Source of the DNA: Rhodobiaceae bacterium
GTDB lineage: Bacteria > Pseudomonadota > Alphaproteobacteria > Rhizobiales > TMED25
Reading direction: 5' to 3'
Length of the DNA: 62,466 nt
NCBI GenBank assembly: GCA_002704755.1
Contig: PAHC01000011.1
Span: 258,491-320,956, forward strand
Positions 48,981 through 60,947 of the stretch are shown here, in pieces. Each line of letters opens with the position of its first letter. Position 1 is the stretch's first letter. The translations under genes and the position numbers were made by a program. The notes beneath the pieces are model-generated. The model saw nothing but the letters and a program-made list of their open reading frames with translations. It did no database searches and had not been told where the DNA came from.

Positions 48981-49199
48981 TTAAAATGCTTGACCGTAAG
49001 TCTCGAATTCATTGAGAATTTCAATATCAACAGTTTTACTACCTATTTCAACTGGCCCATCAGTTTGGTTTGTTCTCATCAACTTACCGCCTGTTCCAGA
49101 GTCACCTGTGTTATCTGTACCCGCATTTTGCATAATAAAATATGCAGCCACAGCTACAACAACAGCAACAATAACCCCAATTACTAATTTGTTATTCAT
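48981..49199 (-). CDS. small single-TM hypothetical protein (72 aa)
   Basis: N-terminal TM (LVIGVIVAVVVAVAAYFIM) with Gly/Thr/Asp-rich tail; followed by a strong terminator. Confidence 0.6.
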   Translation of the reverse strand: MNNKLVIGVIVAVVVAVAAYFIMQNAGTDNTGDSGTGGKLMRTNQTDGPVEIGSKTVDIEILNEFETYGQAF

Positions 49200-49262
49200 G
49201 GCTTTCTCCCTAAATTAAAGTTCATCTTATATTTGTATTACAGATTTTTTGAAATTTCAATC

Positions 49263-49817
49263 CTATTTAGTAAAACTGAAGTCACCAGAAATATCTACTA
49301 AATCTGATTTGTATAAATATGATCTTCGTACATAACTTTTTTGTGCGCGTTCCATCATCGCTTTGTGTTTGTCTTGAACTTCACCAATTACTTTTCCAGG
49401 CGCCCCTAATACAATAGAATTATCTGGTATCTCTTTGTTTTCAGGAATAAATGAATTTGCTCCAATCAAGCATCTCTTCCCAATCTTTGCACCATTTAGG
49501 ATAATAGCTCCAATGCCAACTAATGAATTATCCCCTATAGTACATCCATGTATCATGGCCATATGACCAACTGTTACATTTGACCCAATATATAATCCAT
49601 ATCCCGGATCTGTATGTGCCACAGATCCATCTTGTATATTTGAACCTTTTCCAATAACGATTGGTTCATTATCCCCTCTCAATACAGCATTCCACCAAAT
49701 ACTTACTTCTTCTTCTAAAACCACACTACCTATAATTACCGCATTCTCTGCTACCCAACTATTTGTATTGATTTGTGGTCTTTTACCTTGATATTCATAA
49801 ATCATTTTTTTTTCCAT
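49263..49817 (-). CDS. gamma carbonic anhydrase family / hexapeptide-repeat protein
   Basis: VSIWWNAVLRGDNEPIVIGKGSNIQDGSVAHTDPGYGLYIGSNVTVGHMAMIHGCTIGD. Confidence 0.95.
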   Translation of the reverse strand: MEKKMIYEYQGKRPQINTNSWVAENAVIIGSVVLEEEVSIWWNAVLRGDNEPIVIGKGSNIQDGSVAHTDPGYGLYIGSNVTVGHMAMIHGCTIGDNSLVGIGAIILNGAKIGKRCLIGANSFIPENKEIPDNSIVLGAPGKVIGEVQDKHKAMMERAQKSYVRRSYLYKSDLVDISGDFSFTK

Positions 49818-50007
49818 GTTAAATCTATACTATTATTGATTATATCGATAAATGAACCAAATATTTTTTTTCGTATTGAACTATTTTTTATTTCAATTTT
49901 TATTTTATAGGAAAAATTATTTCTCCATTTTATAATAATTGCGTTTATGAGTCGTGTCAGTTGGGTGAAGTGCTTGACAGAATCATGCTTTTGTCGCAAT
50001 GTGAATT

Positions 50008-50520
50008 GTGATGAAAATAATCGGAATAATCTTATACACTATAATCATTCTAGCAATCAGTAGAATAATACCCCATCCACCTAACTTTACTCCGATTTTA
50101 GCTATTGCCGTCACCTTACCAATGATTACTAATGATAAAGCTATTGGAACTGTAATTCCATTATTTGCAATTTTCCTATCTGATATACTTATTGGTTTCT
50201 ATAGCTATATGATATGGATATACTTATCATTTATTGTAATCTCATTATCAAGTTATTTTCTACTTAGGAGATTTAACCTCCTAAATATTGCCGTAATGTC
50301 ACTTGCATCTTGCTTAGTATTTTTTGTAGTCACAAACTTTGGGTTTTGGACAACGGGTTACTATGGATATACTTTTAATGGTCTAATAATTGCATATATA
50401 ATGGCAATCCCATTTGCTACAAATACTATTTTATCTACCTTGTTATATAGTTTGCTGATTTATTTTATACTTAAATCTAAAGAGAGAATTCCTGCTAAGT
50501 TTCAGAGAATTTTTAATTAA
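50008..50520 (+). CDS. DUF6580-like integral membrane protein
   Basis: Multi-TM; PPNFTPILAIAV..., FVVTNFGFWTTGYYGYTFNGLIIAYIMAIPFATNTIL. Confidence 0.75.
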   Translation: MMKIIGIILYTIIILAISRIIPHPPNFTPILAIAVTLPMITNDKAIGTVIPLFAIFLSDILIGFYSYMIWIYLSFIVISLSSYFLLRRFNLLNIAVMSLASCLVFFVVTNFGFWTTGYYGYTFNGLIIAYIMAIPFATNTILSTLLYSLLIYFILKSKERIPAKFQRIFN

Positions 50521-50620
50521 TCCATACTTTAAACTGAAATTATTGTGAAAATCTATTACAATTGAGTACTTTTTTTATTCATTAATTCGTATATATTTAA
50601 CCTAAATAAGAAACTTAGCT

Positions 50621-51853
50621 GTGATCATGAGTGCAAAACCAAAATCGATTATTGTAAAAGTTGGTAATGTGTCAATTGGTGGTGGTAAACCAGTTGTTAT
50701 TCAATCAATGACAAATACCGATACAGCTGATGTATCAAAAACCACTCAACAAATTATCGATCTCTACGAAGAAGGTTCTGAGATAGTTAGAATTACTGTA
50801 GATAGAGATGATGCCGCGAAAGCTGTTCCATATATAAGGGAGAGTTTATTAAAGAAAAACTATTCAATTCCACTTGTTGGCGATTTTCATTATATTGGAC
50901 ATAAACTTCTAAAAGATTTTCCCGATTGTGCGGAGAGTTTGGATAAATATCGAATAAATCCAGGAAATGTTGGCTTTAAAAATAAAAAAGACAAACAATT
51001 CTCCGAAATAATTGAGATGGCTTGTAAGTATAATAAACCAATTAGAATCGGTGCGAATTGGGGAAGTATAGATCAGGAATTACTGACTACACTCATGAAT
51101 GAAAATAATAAGCTTGAGGTCAAAAGAAGTTCTACGGAAGTATTACGCGATGCACTTGTTAAATCAGTTGTTTACTCAGCAAATAGAGCAGAAGAAATTG
51201 GTTTAAATTCGTCAAAAATTATTCTTTCTGCAAAGGTGAGTGATGTAAACGAATTGATTAGAGTATACGAAGACCTTTATGATCAAACCAATTACCCTCT
51301 TCATTTGGGACTGACTGAAGCAGGAATGGGTATTAAGGGTATTGTATCTTCTGTGTCAGCAATTTCTATTCTTCTAAACAAAAATATAGGTGATACTATA
51401 AGAGTTTCCCTAACTCCAAAACCTAATGAAGATAGGAGGGAAGAAGTCCGTGTTGCAAAAGAAATATTGCAGTCTTTAAATATCAAATCCTTCAGACCAG
51501 ATGTAGTTGCTTGCCCAGGATGCGGTAGAACAACTTCTACTGTATTTCAAGAATTAGCAATTGACATAGAAGACTATATATCCGAACAAATGCCAAACTG
51601 GAAAAAGGAATACAATGGTATAGATAATTTAAAAGTTGCAGTTATGGGCTGTATTGTTAACGGTCCTGGAGAGTCAAAACATGCAGATATTGGAATATCG
51701 CTTCCTGGAACAGGTGAAGAACCAGCCGCTCCAGTATTTATTGATGGAGAAAAGTACAAAGTGCTGCGTGGTAAAAATATAGCAGATGATTTTAAAAAAA
51801 TTCTGTATAATTACATTAAAAATAAATATTCTAAAAAGTCACTAGGTGCATAA
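50621..51853 (+). CDS. ispG: 4-hydroxy-3-methylbut-2-enyl-diphosphate synthase (flavodoxin) IspG
   Basis: VQ(I)[55 protein letters not shown]. Confidence 0.97.
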   Translation: MIMSAKPKSIIVKVGNVSIGGGKPVVIQSMTNTDTADVSKTTQQIIDLYEEGSEIVRITVDRDDAAKAVPYIRESLLKKNYSIPLVGDFHYIGHKLLKDFPDCAESLDKYRINPGNVGFKNKKDKQFSEIIEMACKYNKPIRIGANWGSIDQELLTTLMNENNKLEVKRSSTEVLRDALVKSVVYSANRAEEIGLNSSKIILSAKVSDVNELIRVYEDLYDQTNYPLHLGLTEAGMGIKGIVSSVSAISILLNKNIGDTIRVSLTPKPNEDRREEVRVAKEILQSLNIKSFRPDVVACPGCGRTTSTVFQELAIDIEDYISEQMPNWKKEYNGIDNLKVAVMGCIVNGPGESKHADIGISLPGTGEEPAAPVFIDGEKYKVLRGKNIADDFKKILYNYIKNKYSKKSLGA

Positions 51854-52670
51854 TATGTATGATGGTAAGCAGTTAAAATCTATAACTTTAAATACAATAA
51901 GAGAACTCAAGCAAAAAGGAGAAAAAATTGCTTGCTTAACAGCTTATGATGCTACTTTTGCACACCTACTTGATCAAGCAGGAACTGAGATAATCTTAGT
52001 CGGAGACTCACTGGGAATGGTTGTACAAGGACACAAAACTACCGTCCCTGTAAAAATCGAAGATATGATCTACCACTCTAAAATTGTATCATCATCATTA
52101 AATTACTCTTTTCTCATTTCGGATATGCCTTTTATGAGTTTTTATAATCCAGACATTGCGATGGAAAATGCTAAAAAACTTATGCAAGATGGTGGAGCAC
52201 AAATGATAAAACTCGAAGGAAACCAATCGCAAATAAATATTATTGAGAAACTAGCAATGTCAGACATTCCGATCTGTGCGCACATTGGTTTAAGGCCACA
52301 ATCAGTTAATAAAATGGGTGGCTATAAAGTGCAAGGAAAAGAAGAGTCTGATGCTCTAAAACTGATTAAAGAGGCAAAGAAAATAGAAGCGTCAGGAGCG
52401 GATATTTTGCTTCTAGAGTGCGTTTCATCTTCTACAGCAAAAATAGTCTCATCAGAGATCGAAATTCCAATTATAGGTATCGGAGCAGGACCAGACGTAG
52501 ACGGTCAAATATTAGTCTTATATGATATTCTTGGAATAACACCTGGTAAGTTACCAAAATTTTCTAAAAATTTTATGACTGGACAAAATACAATACAAGA
52601 AGCTGTTATGGAATATATTAACGCAGTTAAAACCAAAAGTTATCCAGCACCAGAACATACATTTAAATAA
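51846..52670 (+). CDS. panB: 3-methyl-2-oxobutanoate hydroxymethyltransferase
   Basis: [63 protein letters not shown]. Confidence 0.97.
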   Translation: MHNMYDGKQLKSITLNTIRELKQKGEKIACLTAYDATFAHLLDQAGTEIILVGDSLGMVVQGHKTTVPVKIEDMIYHSKIVSSSLNYSFLISDMPFMSFYNPDIAMENAKKLMQDGGAQMIKLEGNQSQINIIEKLAMSDIPICAHIGLRPQSVNKMGGYKVQGKEESDALKLIKEAKKIEASGADILLLECVSSSTAKIVSSEIEIPIIGIGAGPDVDGQILVLYDILGITPGKLPKFSKNFMTGQNTIQEAVMEYINAVKTKSYPAPEHTFK

Positions 52671-53527
52671 TGCAGATATTCTCTGATAATATAGATCCAT
52701 TGAGAGCGCAGATCGCACAGTGGAAAAACGATAGAGATATTATAGGATTTGCTCCTACAATGGGTAATCTTCATGATGGACATCTGAGTTTAGTTAGAAA
52801 TTTAAAAAAAAATGGTGCAACAAAGATAATTGTTTCAATTTTTGTTAACCCAAGACAATTCGGCCCAACAGAAGATTTCAATCAATACCCTAGAACATTA
52901 AAAAATGATCTGGAGTTACTTGAAAAAGAAGGGGTTGACCTAGTTTTTTGCCCCGATGTGAATTTAATGTACCCATCTCATATCAGCTCAGAAATAACAA
53001 TTAATAATCCAAAACTAATGAATGACTTATGTGGGGTAAAAAGACCCGGGCATTTTAATGGTGTGCTTTTGGTCGTGAATAAACTATTTAATATATTACG
53101 TCCCGATATTGCAATTTTTGGACAAAAAGATTATCAGCAATTTATTTTAATAAAAAATATGGTTGCAAATCTTTTTATGGAGGTGAATTTGATTTTATCT
53201 CCGATTATTCGTGAGAATAATGGTTTGGCTTTATCTTCAAGAAATAGCTATTTAAGTTATGAGAACAAAATGCTAGCTTCTAAGATATATACCTCATTAC
53301 TAAAAATAAAGGATAACCTTTGTAAAAAAAATAGTGATATTTCACAATCCATTCGAAGAGAAATAGACAGATTAAACTCCATCGGTTTTGAAGTTGAATA
53401 TCTCGAATTAAGAACTCTCAATAATTTAGAAATATGTAATGAATATCAACCGGGGAAAGATAAATATATCCTATTAATTGCATCAAAATTAGGAAGAACA
53501 AGGCTTATTGATAATTTAATCTTATGA
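52670..53527 (+). CDS. panC: pantoate-beta-alanine ligase
   Basis: IGFAPTMGNLHDGHLSLV; SIFVNPRQFGPTEDFNQYPRT; FGQKDYQQ. Confidence 0.97.
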   Translation: MQIFSDNIDPLRAQIAQWKNDRDIIGFAPTMGNLHDGHLSLVRNLKKNGATKIIVSIFVNPRQFGPTEDFNQYPRTLKNDLELLEKEGVDLVFCPDVNLMYPSHISSEITINNPKLMNDLCGVKRPGHFNGVLLVVNKLFNILRPDIAIFGQKDYQQFILIKNMVANLFMEVNLILSPIIRENNGLALSSRNSYLSYENKMLASKIYTSLLKIKDNLCKKNSDISQSIRREIDRLNSIGFEVEYLELRTLNNLEICNEYQPGKDKYILLIASKLGRTRLIDNLIL

Positions 53528-54400
53528 TCTCCTATCAACCAGCTCCTGGCATAAATTAATGAGTCTCTCTGATTTAACACCATAATCATGTAATAAAATT
53601 CGGACATCCTCTAACTTCTGTGCTATTTGTGCCTTTGCTCCATCCACTCCTAGAAATTCTATTAGTGTATATTTATCTTTTTCCTTATCTTTATTAACAT
53701 TTTTACCCGCCTCCGATAAAGTAGACTCTATATCAATAAGATCATCACTAATTTGAAATATTGAACCAAATAAGTCTGCAAATTGGGCAAATATCCTCTG
53801 ATCAGCATCATTTCCTCTAATTATGGGACCTGCAAGACATGCAAATTGAAATAATGCTCCAGTTTTCATTTGTTGCATGTTATTTACCAAATCCATAGAA
53901 GCGGTTGAACTGCTAATTTTTAGATCTAAAATTTGCCCCCCAACCATGCCACCCAAGCCACTGCATTTTCCAAGTTTGTTTACCAAGTTTAGTGCGCATT
54001 CGTTGTCTATTTTATCGCTTGGTATAGCTAGCAATTCAAATGCAAGTGATATTAGTGCATCTCCAACTAATATTGCTGTTGCTTCATCATATTTTTTATG
54101 TAAAGTGAGCTGTCCACGCCTATAGTCATCATCATCCATCGCAGGTAAATCATCATGTATTAACGAATAAGTATGGATACATTCAAGAGCTAATGCTACA
54201 TTGCGTATATCTTTATATGGTAATTCAAAAAGCTTACAAACCTCAACCAGTAATATAGCTCTAATTCTTTTTCCCTTTCCGATAAATATATATTTTATTG
54301 GATCAACTAGCTGCTTAGGATATTCCGATTTATCTAGCAGCTCGATCATATAATTATCTAAATCTGTAATAATTTCGTTATAGTTTTTCAAAACACTCAT
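53522..54400 (-). CDS. ispA: polyprenyl (farnesyl) diphosphate synthase
   Basis: GKGKRIRAILLVEV; HTYSLIHDDLPAMDDDDYRRG; FQISDDLIDIE. Confidence 0.93.
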   Translation of the reverse strand: MSVLKNYNEIITDLDNYMIELLDKSEYPKQLVDPIKYIFIGKGKRIRAILLVEVCKLFELPYKDIRNVALALECIHTYSLIHDDLPAMDDDDYRRGQLTLHKKYDEATAILVGDALISLAFELLAIPSDKIDNECALNLVNKLGKCSGLGGMVGGQILDLKISSSTASMDLVNNMQQMKTGALFQFACLAGPIIRGNDADQRIFAQFADLFGSIFQISDDLIDIESTLSEAGKNVNKDKEKDKYTLIEFLGVDGAKAQIAQKLEDVRILLHDYGVKSERLINLCQELVDRRS

Positions 54401-54523
54401 TACCGATCCATTGATCTAAATTAATTAAAAAGTTAATTTTAATATATATAAATGATGACAAATAATAAATGAATATGTATATGTAATTAATCTTAATTAA
54501 AATTTATAACGGAGATATTGATT

Positions 54524-54709
54524 ATGGCAGTCCCAAGAAGTAAGGTGACAAAATCAAAAAGAGGTATGCGTAGATCTACTGACTTTCTAAAAGGTGAAGC
54601 ATATGTTGAAGATAAGTCAACAGGCGAACTGCACAGACCGCATCATCTCGACCTAAAAACAGGAATGTATAGGGGAAAACAAATCCTCGAACCTAAAGAA
54701 GAGAAATAG
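54524..54709 (+). CDS. rpmF: 50S ribosomal protein L32 (start at ATG 54524, two codons inside the track ORF)
   Basis: [23 protein letters not shown]. Confidence 0.95.
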   Translation: MAVPRSKVTKSKRGMRRSTDFLKGEAYVEDKSTGELHRPHHLDLKTGMYRGKQILEPKEEK

Positions 54710-54713
54710 TTGC

Positions 54714-55505
54714 TTAAGCCTGCTTAGTTACTCTTCTTTCAACCATCATCTTTTTAATGCTTGCAATTGCTTTAGCTGGGTTTAACCCTTTTGGACAAGC
54801 TTTTGCGCAGTTCATGATAGTATGACATCGGTAAAGTTTGAAAGGATCTTCCAATTTATCAAGCCTTGCTTCCCGTTCATCATCTCTACTATCAATTATC
54901 CAACGGTATGCTTGAAGTAGAGCTGCTGGACCGAGATATTTATCTGAATTCCACCAATAGCTTGGGCAAGAAGTGGAGCAGCATGCGCACATAATACATT
55001 CATATAGACCATCTAATTGTTCTCTATCTTCTTTTGATTGCAGCCATTCTTCTTTTGGTTCTTCATTTTTTGTATGAAGCCATGGTTCAACAGATCTATG
55101 CTGATCAAAAAAGTTTTTTAGATCTGGCACAAGATCTTTAATAACTTTTTGATGAGGCAATGGGTAAATATTAACTGCACCTTTAATATCTTCAATTGCA
55201 GTTGTACAAGCTAATCTATTCACTCCATCAATGTTCATTGCACAAGATCCACAAACTCCCTCACGGCATGATCGCCTGAAAGTAAGTGATGTGTCTACAT
55301 CACTTTTAATCTTCATTAATGCATCCAAAACCATGGGACCACAATCTTCTGTATCTATGTAGTATGTATCCATTGATGGGTTTTTGTCGTCTTCAGGATT
55401 CCAGCGGTAAACCTTGAATTCACGAGTATTATTTTGATTTTCAGGCTGGGGCCACTTTTTCCCTTCTGTGATTTTAGAATTTCTAGGTAATGCTAATTCA
55501 ACCAT
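54714..55505 (-). CDS. sdhB: succinate dehydrogenase iron-sulfur subunit
   Basis: [53 protein letters not shown]. Confidence 0.98.
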   Translation of the reverse strand: MVELALPRNSKITEGKKWPQPENQNNTREFKVYRWNPEDDKNPSMDTYYIDTEDCGPMVLDALMKIKSDVDTSLTFRRSCREGVCGSCAMNIDGVNRLACTTAIEDIKGAVNIYPLPHQKVIKDLVPDLKNFFDQHRSVEPWLHTKNEEPKEEWLQSKEDREQLDGLYECIMCACCSTSCPSYWWNSDKYLGPAALLQAYRWIIDSRDDEREARLDKLEDPFKLYRCHTIMNCAKACPKGLNPAKAIASIKKMMVERRVTKQA

Positions 55506-55514
55506 AATCTTTCC

Positions 55515-57329
55515 TTAATAAACTCTTTCTTTTGGTGGTATATATGAAACTTCATTACTGAGAGTGTATTCATGAACCGGTCGATAATCTATAGTTGTTG
55601 TTCTATTATTGTTATCTATCCAAGCTAGAGTATGCTTCATCCAATTCTTATCATCTCTTTCAGTGAAATCTTCCCTGGCATGTGATCCTCTACTTTCTTT
55701 TCTATTTGCAGCACTTTCAACTGTTACTACTGACTGCACTATTAGATTGTCCCACTCAAGAGCTTCTATTAGATCTGTATTCCATACAAGTGATCTATCA
55801 CTAATCTTAATATCATCTAATCCATGCCATGTTTTATTGATTAGTTTTTGACCTTCTTCTAATACTTCACCCGTTCTAAATACTGCGCAGTTATTTTGCA
55901 TAATTCTTTGCATATCTGATCTAAGTTTTGAAGTTGAGGTAGTACCATCAGCGTATCTGAATTTATCAAGTCTTTCCAATGCATTAACACCAGCATTTGC
56001 AGGAAGCGGTTGTTGATTTGCATTAGGAGTTGTTGTATCAGCTGCTCGTAGCCCTGCAGCTCTTCCAAAAACAACCAAATCAATTAGTGAGTTCGATCCA
56101 AGTCTGTTGGCACCATGTACAGAAACACAAGCTGCCTCACCAATTGCCATTAAACCTTCAACAACACAGTCTGGATCGCCTCCAATTTTAGTCAACACTT
56201 CACCATGGAAATTTGTTGGGATTCCACCCATGTTATAATGAACTGTTGGCAATACAGGGATTGGTTCTTTTGTGACATCGACACCTGAGAATATTTTTGC
56301 TGTTTCTGAAATTCCTGGCAGTCTCTCTGCTAACACCTCTGGTGCTAAGTGCTCTAAGTGCAGGTGAATATGATCTTTATCTTTACCAACTCCTCTGCCT
56401 TCTCTTATTTCGATAGTCATTGACCTTGATACAACGTCTCTACTGGCAAGGTCTTTAGCGGAAGGAGCGTATCTTTCCATGAAACGTTCTCCTTCAGAAT
56501 TAGTTAAATAGCCACCTTCACCGCGAGAACCTTCTGTGATTAAACAACCAGCTCCGTAAATACCAGTTGGATGGAATTGAACAAACTCCATATCTTGTAG
56601 TGGTAATCCAGCCCTCAAAACCATTGCATTACCATCTCCTGTACATGAGTGAGCTGATGTTGCCGAAAAATATGCACGACCATAACCACCAGTGGCAAGA
56701 ATGGTCTTCTGAGCTTGGAATCGATGGAGTGTTCCGTCTTCTAGACATAAGGCCACAACACCAAGACAAGTACCCTCATCATCCATAATTAAGTCAATTG
56801 CGAAATATTCAATAAAAAACTCGGCTGAATGACTTATTGCTTTCCCATATAAAGTATGAAGCATTGCATGCCCAGTTCTATCAGCTGCAGCGCATGTTCT
56901 TTGGGCAATGCCTTCCCCATTATGAGTTGTCATACCGCCAAATGGTCTTTGATAAATTTTACCATCTTCACGTCTACTAAATGGTAATCCAAAATGTTCT
57001 AACTCATATACAGCCTGCGGTGCTTCTTTACATAAATATTCTATTGCATCTTGGTCACCAAGCCAATCTGCTCCTTTTACAGTATCATACATATGCCATT
57101 TCCAATCATCTTCACCCATGTTACCCAAAGCAGCAGCAACTCCACCTTGAGCCGCAACAGTATGGCTCCTTGTTGGAAATAATTTTGTTACACAGGCAGT
57201 TTTTAATCCAGCTTGTGAGCAACCAAGAGTAGCTCGAAGACCTGCACCACCAGCTCCAACAACAACTACATCATATGTATGGTCTATAAATGTGTATTCC
57301 CTACCGTTTATGTTGTGTGTATTTGACAT
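55515..57329 (-). CDS. sdhA: succinate dehydrogenase flavoprotein subunit
   Basis: [63 protein letters not shown]. Confidence 0.99.
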   Translation of the reverse strand: MSNTHNINGREYTFIDHTYDVVVVGAGGAGLRATLGCSQAGLKTACVTKLFPTRSHTVAAQGGVAAALGNMGEDDWKWHMYDTVKGADWLGDQDAIEYLCKEAPQAVYELEHFGLPFSRREDGKIYQRPFGGMTTHNGEGIAQRTCAAADRTGHAMLHTLYGKAISHSAEFFIEYFAIDLIMDDEGTCLGVVALCLEDGTLHRFQAQKTILATGGYGRAYFSATSAHSCTGDGNAMVLRAGLPLQDMEFVQFHPTGIYGAGCLITEGSRGEGGYLTNSEGERFMERYAPSAKDLASRDVVSRSMTIEIREGRGVGKDKDHIHLHLEHLAPEVLAERLPGISETAKIFSGVDVTKEPIPVLPTVHYNMGGIPTNFHGEVLTKIGGDPDCVVEGLMAIGEAACVSVHGANRLGSNSLIDLVVFGRAAGLRAADTTTPNANQQPLPANAGVNALERLDKFRYADGTTSTSKLRSDMQRIMQNNCAVFRTGEVLEEGQKLINKTWHGLDDIKISDRSLVWNTDLIEALEWDNLIVQSVVTVESAANRKESRGSHAREDFTERDDKNWMKHTLAWIDNNNRTTTIDYRPVHEYTLSNEVSYIPPKERVY

Positions 57330-57362
57330 TCTTTATAAATTCCTTTTTCTAGAAGCATTCAT

Positions 57363-57689
57363 CTATATGGTTATCACTGAATATATTGACCCTATAATAA
57401 CGATTGATACAAGTATATTGTTCAATAAAAGTGCCATTTTTAGATTATAAGCTCCGTGAATATAATCCTCAATAATCATCTGCATTCCTAATTTCATGTG
57501 ATATGAAAAATTTATTATAAGGATTATGGTTAGTAAAGTTATATGAGGTTTTTGAAATAGACTTGAAACTTCCATATAAGACAGGCTTGGTATTGTAAAA
57601 ATTAAATAAAGAAGGAAAACAGATAGAGGAATGTTTAATACTGCTGTAATTCTTTGATATATAAAATGCCTTGTTGGTGATTTACTCAT
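57363..57689 (-). CDS. sdhD: succinate dehydrogenase membrane anchor subunit SdhD
   Basis: Three TM protein, SYHMKLGMQMIIEDYIHGAYNLKMALLLNN. Confidence 0.9.
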   Translation of the reverse strand: MSKSPTRHFIYQRITAVLNIPLSVFLLYLIFTIPSLSYMEVSSLFQKPHITLLTIILIINFSYHMKLGMQMIIEDYIHGAYNLKMALLLNNILVSIVIIGSIYSVITI

Positions 57690-57701
57690 TGAAATATACC
57701 C

Positions 57702-58076
57702 TTATAAAATATAGTAAAGTGACCAATAAATTACTGTAAGAGCTATTCCCCCTAATAAGCTTATAGTAGCTAATTTATCGACTGTTTTAACTTCGAAACC
57801 CTTTACGATATCCCATAGAAAGTGCCTCAGCCCTCCTAGCATATGATGAAATATAGCCCATGTTATGCCAAGCATAACTAGTTTCCCAATCCATGTGTTT
57901 ATAATTAACGAAAATATTTCATAACCCGAAGCTCCAATTGAGAGTGAAATAAGAAAAAAAAGAAATATCAACATTGAAAAATATAATGCTGCACCAGTAA
58001 TTCTATGCGCAATGGACATTAATAAGCTAAGTTTAAATTTGTATATTGATAAATGTGGAGATAGAGGATTATTCAT
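57702..58076 (-). CDS. sdhC: succinate dehydrogenase cytochrome b556 subunit SdhC
   Basis: PLSPHLSIYKFKLSLLMSIAHRITGAALY; HHMLGGLRHFLWD. Confidence 0.95.
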   Translation of the reverse strand: MNNPLSPHLSIYKFKLSLLMSIAHRITGAALYFSMLIFLFFLISLSIGASGYEIFSLIINTWIGKLVMLGITWAIFHHMLGGLRHFLWDIVKGFEVKTVDKLATISLLGGIALTVIYWSLYYIL

Positions 58077-58154
58077 AAGTATTACAATACTGTTATAGTT
58101 GACTTGTTATAGTTATAATTATTCTCATATAAAATTCCATTAAAATATGAAAAA

Positions 58155-59171
58155 TTAACCCATTAATTTTTTATTTATTAGCAGTTCTGCAATTTGAACA
58201 GCATTTAAAGCAGCTCCTTTACGAAGGTTATCTGATACAACCCACATACTTAATCCATTTTTAACAGTTGAGTCAACACGAACCCTACTTACGAATGTTG
58301 CATACTCTCCGACACATTCCAGTGGAGTAATATATTTTTCATCTTCAGGATCATCCACAAGCATGACACCCGGCGCTTTTCTAAGAATAGATCTGGCTTT
58401 TTCAGGACTTATAGATTTTTCAAACTCAATATTGACAGCCTCAGAGTGACCAACAAAAACTGGCACTCTTACACAAGTAGCTGTTAATTTAATATTTTTA
58501 TCTACTATTTTTTTTGTCTCGGATAGCATCTTCCACTCTTCTTTTGTGTAACCATCATCCATAAATACATCAATATGCGGTATTACATTAAAAGCTATTT
58601 GACGTGTAAAATTTTCGGGCTCTGGCGCCTGATTAACAAAGACCCCCTTAGTCTGATTAAATAATTCTTCCATCGCTGCATTTCCAGCCCCAGAGACAGA
58701 TTGGTAAGTGGATACAACCACACGAGTTATTTTTGCTATATCGTGGAGAGGTTTTAAAACAACCACAAGTTGTGCAGTTGAACAATTTGGATTAGCTATG
58801 ATCCCTCTTTTTTTAAAATCTTTAATTGCATCTGGATTAACCTCTGGGACAATTAGTGGTACATCATCATGATACCTCCAAAATGATGAGTTATCTATAA
58901 CTACTGTGCCAGATTTGGCAGCAATTGGTCCATATTTTTCTGATATTTTTGATCCTGCTGAGAAGAGTGCAATATCTGTTCCACTAAAATTATATGTCTC
59001 TAAATCTCTTACTTTAAGAAGTTTGTCCCCATAGGAAAGTTCTCGTCCAATTGATTTTCTTGATGCAAGTGCAACTACTTCTTCACAAGGAAACATTCTC
59101 TCATCAAGAATATTCAGTATCTCCCTACCAACGTTACCAGTTGCACCAACGACTGCTATTTTTAAACCCAT
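58155..59171 (-). CDS. asd: aspartate-semialdehyde dehydrogenase
   Basis: IAVVGATGNVGREILNIL; GIIANPNCSTAQLVVVLKPL; VPVFVGHSEAVNIEF. Confidence 0.97.
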   Translation of the reverse strand: MGLKIAVVGATGNVGREILNILDERMFPCEEVVALASRKSIGRELSYGDKLLKVRDLETYNFSGTDIALFSAGSKISEKYGPIAAKSGTVVIDNSSFWRYHDDVPLIVPEVNPDAIKDFKKRGIIANPNCSTAQLVVVLKPLHDIAKITRVVVSTYQSVSGAGNAAMEELFNQTKGVFVNQAPEPENFTRQIAFNVIPHIDVFMDDGYTKEEWKMLSETKKIVDKNIKLTATCVRVPVFVGHSEAVNIEFEKSISPEKARSILRKAPGVMLVDDPEDEKYITPLECVGEYATFVSRVRVDSTVKNGLSMWVVSDNLRKGAALNAVQIAELLINKKLMG

Positions 59172-59181
59172 ATTAATTAAC

Positions 59182-60291
59182 TCAGCTTCTTGAATTCATT
59201 TCAGATATGATTACGTCAGTAATCTGTTGAGTTCCAACTTTTTTCATTCCATCCTGCATAATATCTGGTGTCCTGATTCCAGTATCAAGTGCCGCAGATA
59301 TTGAGTCCTCTATTAATTTTGCTTCTTCAGTTAAATTAAAAGAATATCTTAATGCCATAGCAAATGATGCAATTTCAGCAATTGGATTTGAAATACCTTG
59401 TCCCGCTATATCAGGGGCTGATCCATGAACTGGTTCATACATTGCATTCCTTTTTCCGGTTGTTTCATTAACAGCACCGAGTGATGCAGATGGAAGCATC
59501 CCCATTGATCCAGTAAGCATGGCTGCCTCATCAGACAAAATATCACCAAAAAGATTATCTGCTACGATAAGGTCAAATTGTTTTGGTTTTCGAACAAGTT
59601 GCATAGCGCATGCGTCGGCTAGAATATGTTCTAATTCCATGTCTGGGTATTCATTTTTATGCACCTCAGATACAACCCTGTTCCAAAACACACCTGAGAT
59701 CATTACATTTCTTTTCTCTGTCGATGTAACTTTACCTTTTCTTGTTTTGGCAAGTTCAAAAGCTACACGCGCAATCCTTTGCACTTCACTTGTTGTATAG
59801 ATTTGAGTGTCTATTGCTTTCTGTTGTCCATCTGGTAAATCTGTAATTTCTTTTGGTTCACCAAAATAAACACCACCTGTCAGTTCTCTTAGGATTAATA
59901 TATCCAAGCCTTCAACCAGCTCTCTTTTTAAACTTGATGCATCAGCAAGGGCTTTGTAGCAAATCGCTGGTCGCAGATTCGCAAATAGGTCTAATTCTTT
60001 TCTTAATCTCAATAAACCTGCTTCTGGTCTTACTTCGAATGGTACATTATCCCATTTTGGACCACCAACTGCTCCAAAAATAACAGCATCAGATTTATGT
60101 GCAAGATCCATAGCAGCATCAGAAATTGCTGCTCCATGAGCATCATATGCCGATCCACCAACTAAATCTTTTTCTATCTCAAATTTAGAGTCCGTATTTT
60201 TATTGAACCAATCTATGACTCGCTCGACCTCATTGACAACTTCTGGCCCAATGCCATCGCCTGGTAACATTAATAAATTATATGAACTCAT
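59182..60291 (-). CDS. leuB: 3-isopropylmalate dehydrogenase
   Basis: [65 protein letters not shown]. Confidence 0.98.
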   Translation of the reverse strand: MSSYNLLMLPGDGIGPEVVNEVERVIDWFNKNTDSKFEIEKDLVGGSAYDAHGAAISDAAMDLAHKSDAVIFGAVGGPKWDNVPFEVRPEAGLLRLRKELDLFANLRPAICYKALADASSLKRELVEGLDILILRELTGGVYFGEPKEITDLPDGQQKAIDTQIYTTSEVQRIARVAFELAKTRKGKVTSTEKRNVMISGVFWNRVVSEVHKNEYPDMELEHILADACAMQLVRKPKQFDLIVADNLFGDILSDEAAMLTGSMGMLPSASLGAVNETTGKRNAMYEPVHGSAPDIAGQGISNPIAEIASFAMALRYSFNLTEEAKLIEDSISAALDTGIRTPDIMQDGMKKVGTQQITDVIISEMNSRS

Positions 60292-60332
60292 ATTATCCTC
60301 TTAATTATTTAGATTTATTTTAGCTTTATTAT

Positions 60333-60938
60333 CTACAGCCAAGGTCTTTGACTTTTGACATCATCTTCAAAATTCTTAATGTCTGCATTTTTCTCTAATG
60401 TAAGAGCAATATCATCAAGACCATTCAAGAGACAATGTTTTAAAAACTTATCAATTTTAAAATTGATAACATTACCATCTGATGTTGTGATTTCCTGGCT
60501 TTCAAGGTCTACCGTTAGAGTCGCATTTGAACCTCTCTCAGTTTCTTCCATCAACAAACTAACTTCTTTTTCATCAAGAACGATCGGAAGCATTCCATTC
60601 TTAAAGCAGTTATTGTAAAATATATCTGCAAAAGATGTTGAGATGACAACCTTTATCCCATAATCAAGTAAAGCCCATGGCGCATGTTCCCTACTTGATC
60701 CACAGCCAAAATTATCACCAGCAACTAATATTTTCGCATTCCTATATTGTGATTTATTGAGAACAAAGTCCTTATTCTCTGATCCATCATCGTTATAACG
60801 AAGCTCGGAAAAAAGACCTTTACCAAGCCCTGTCCTTTGGATTGTCTTTAAATATTGTTTAGGGATTATCTTATCCGTATCAATATTTATATCAGGTAAT
60901 GGCGCAGCAACTGCCGTCAAATTTTTGAATTTTTCCAT
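60333..60938 (-). CDS. leuD: 3-isopropylmalate dehydratase small subunit
   Basis: [55 protein letters not shown]. Confidence 0.98.
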   Translation of the reverse strand: MEKFKNLTAVAAPLPDINIDTDKIIPKQYLKTIQRTGLGKGLFSELRYNDDGSENKDFVLNKSQYRNAKILVAGDNFGCGSSREHAPWALLDYGIKVVISTSFADIFYNNCFKNGMLPIVLDEKEVSLLMEETERGSNATLTVDLESQEITTSDGNVINFKIDKFLKHCLLNGLDDIALTLEKNADIKNFEDDVKSQRPWL

Positions 60939-60947
60939 CTTAATTTC

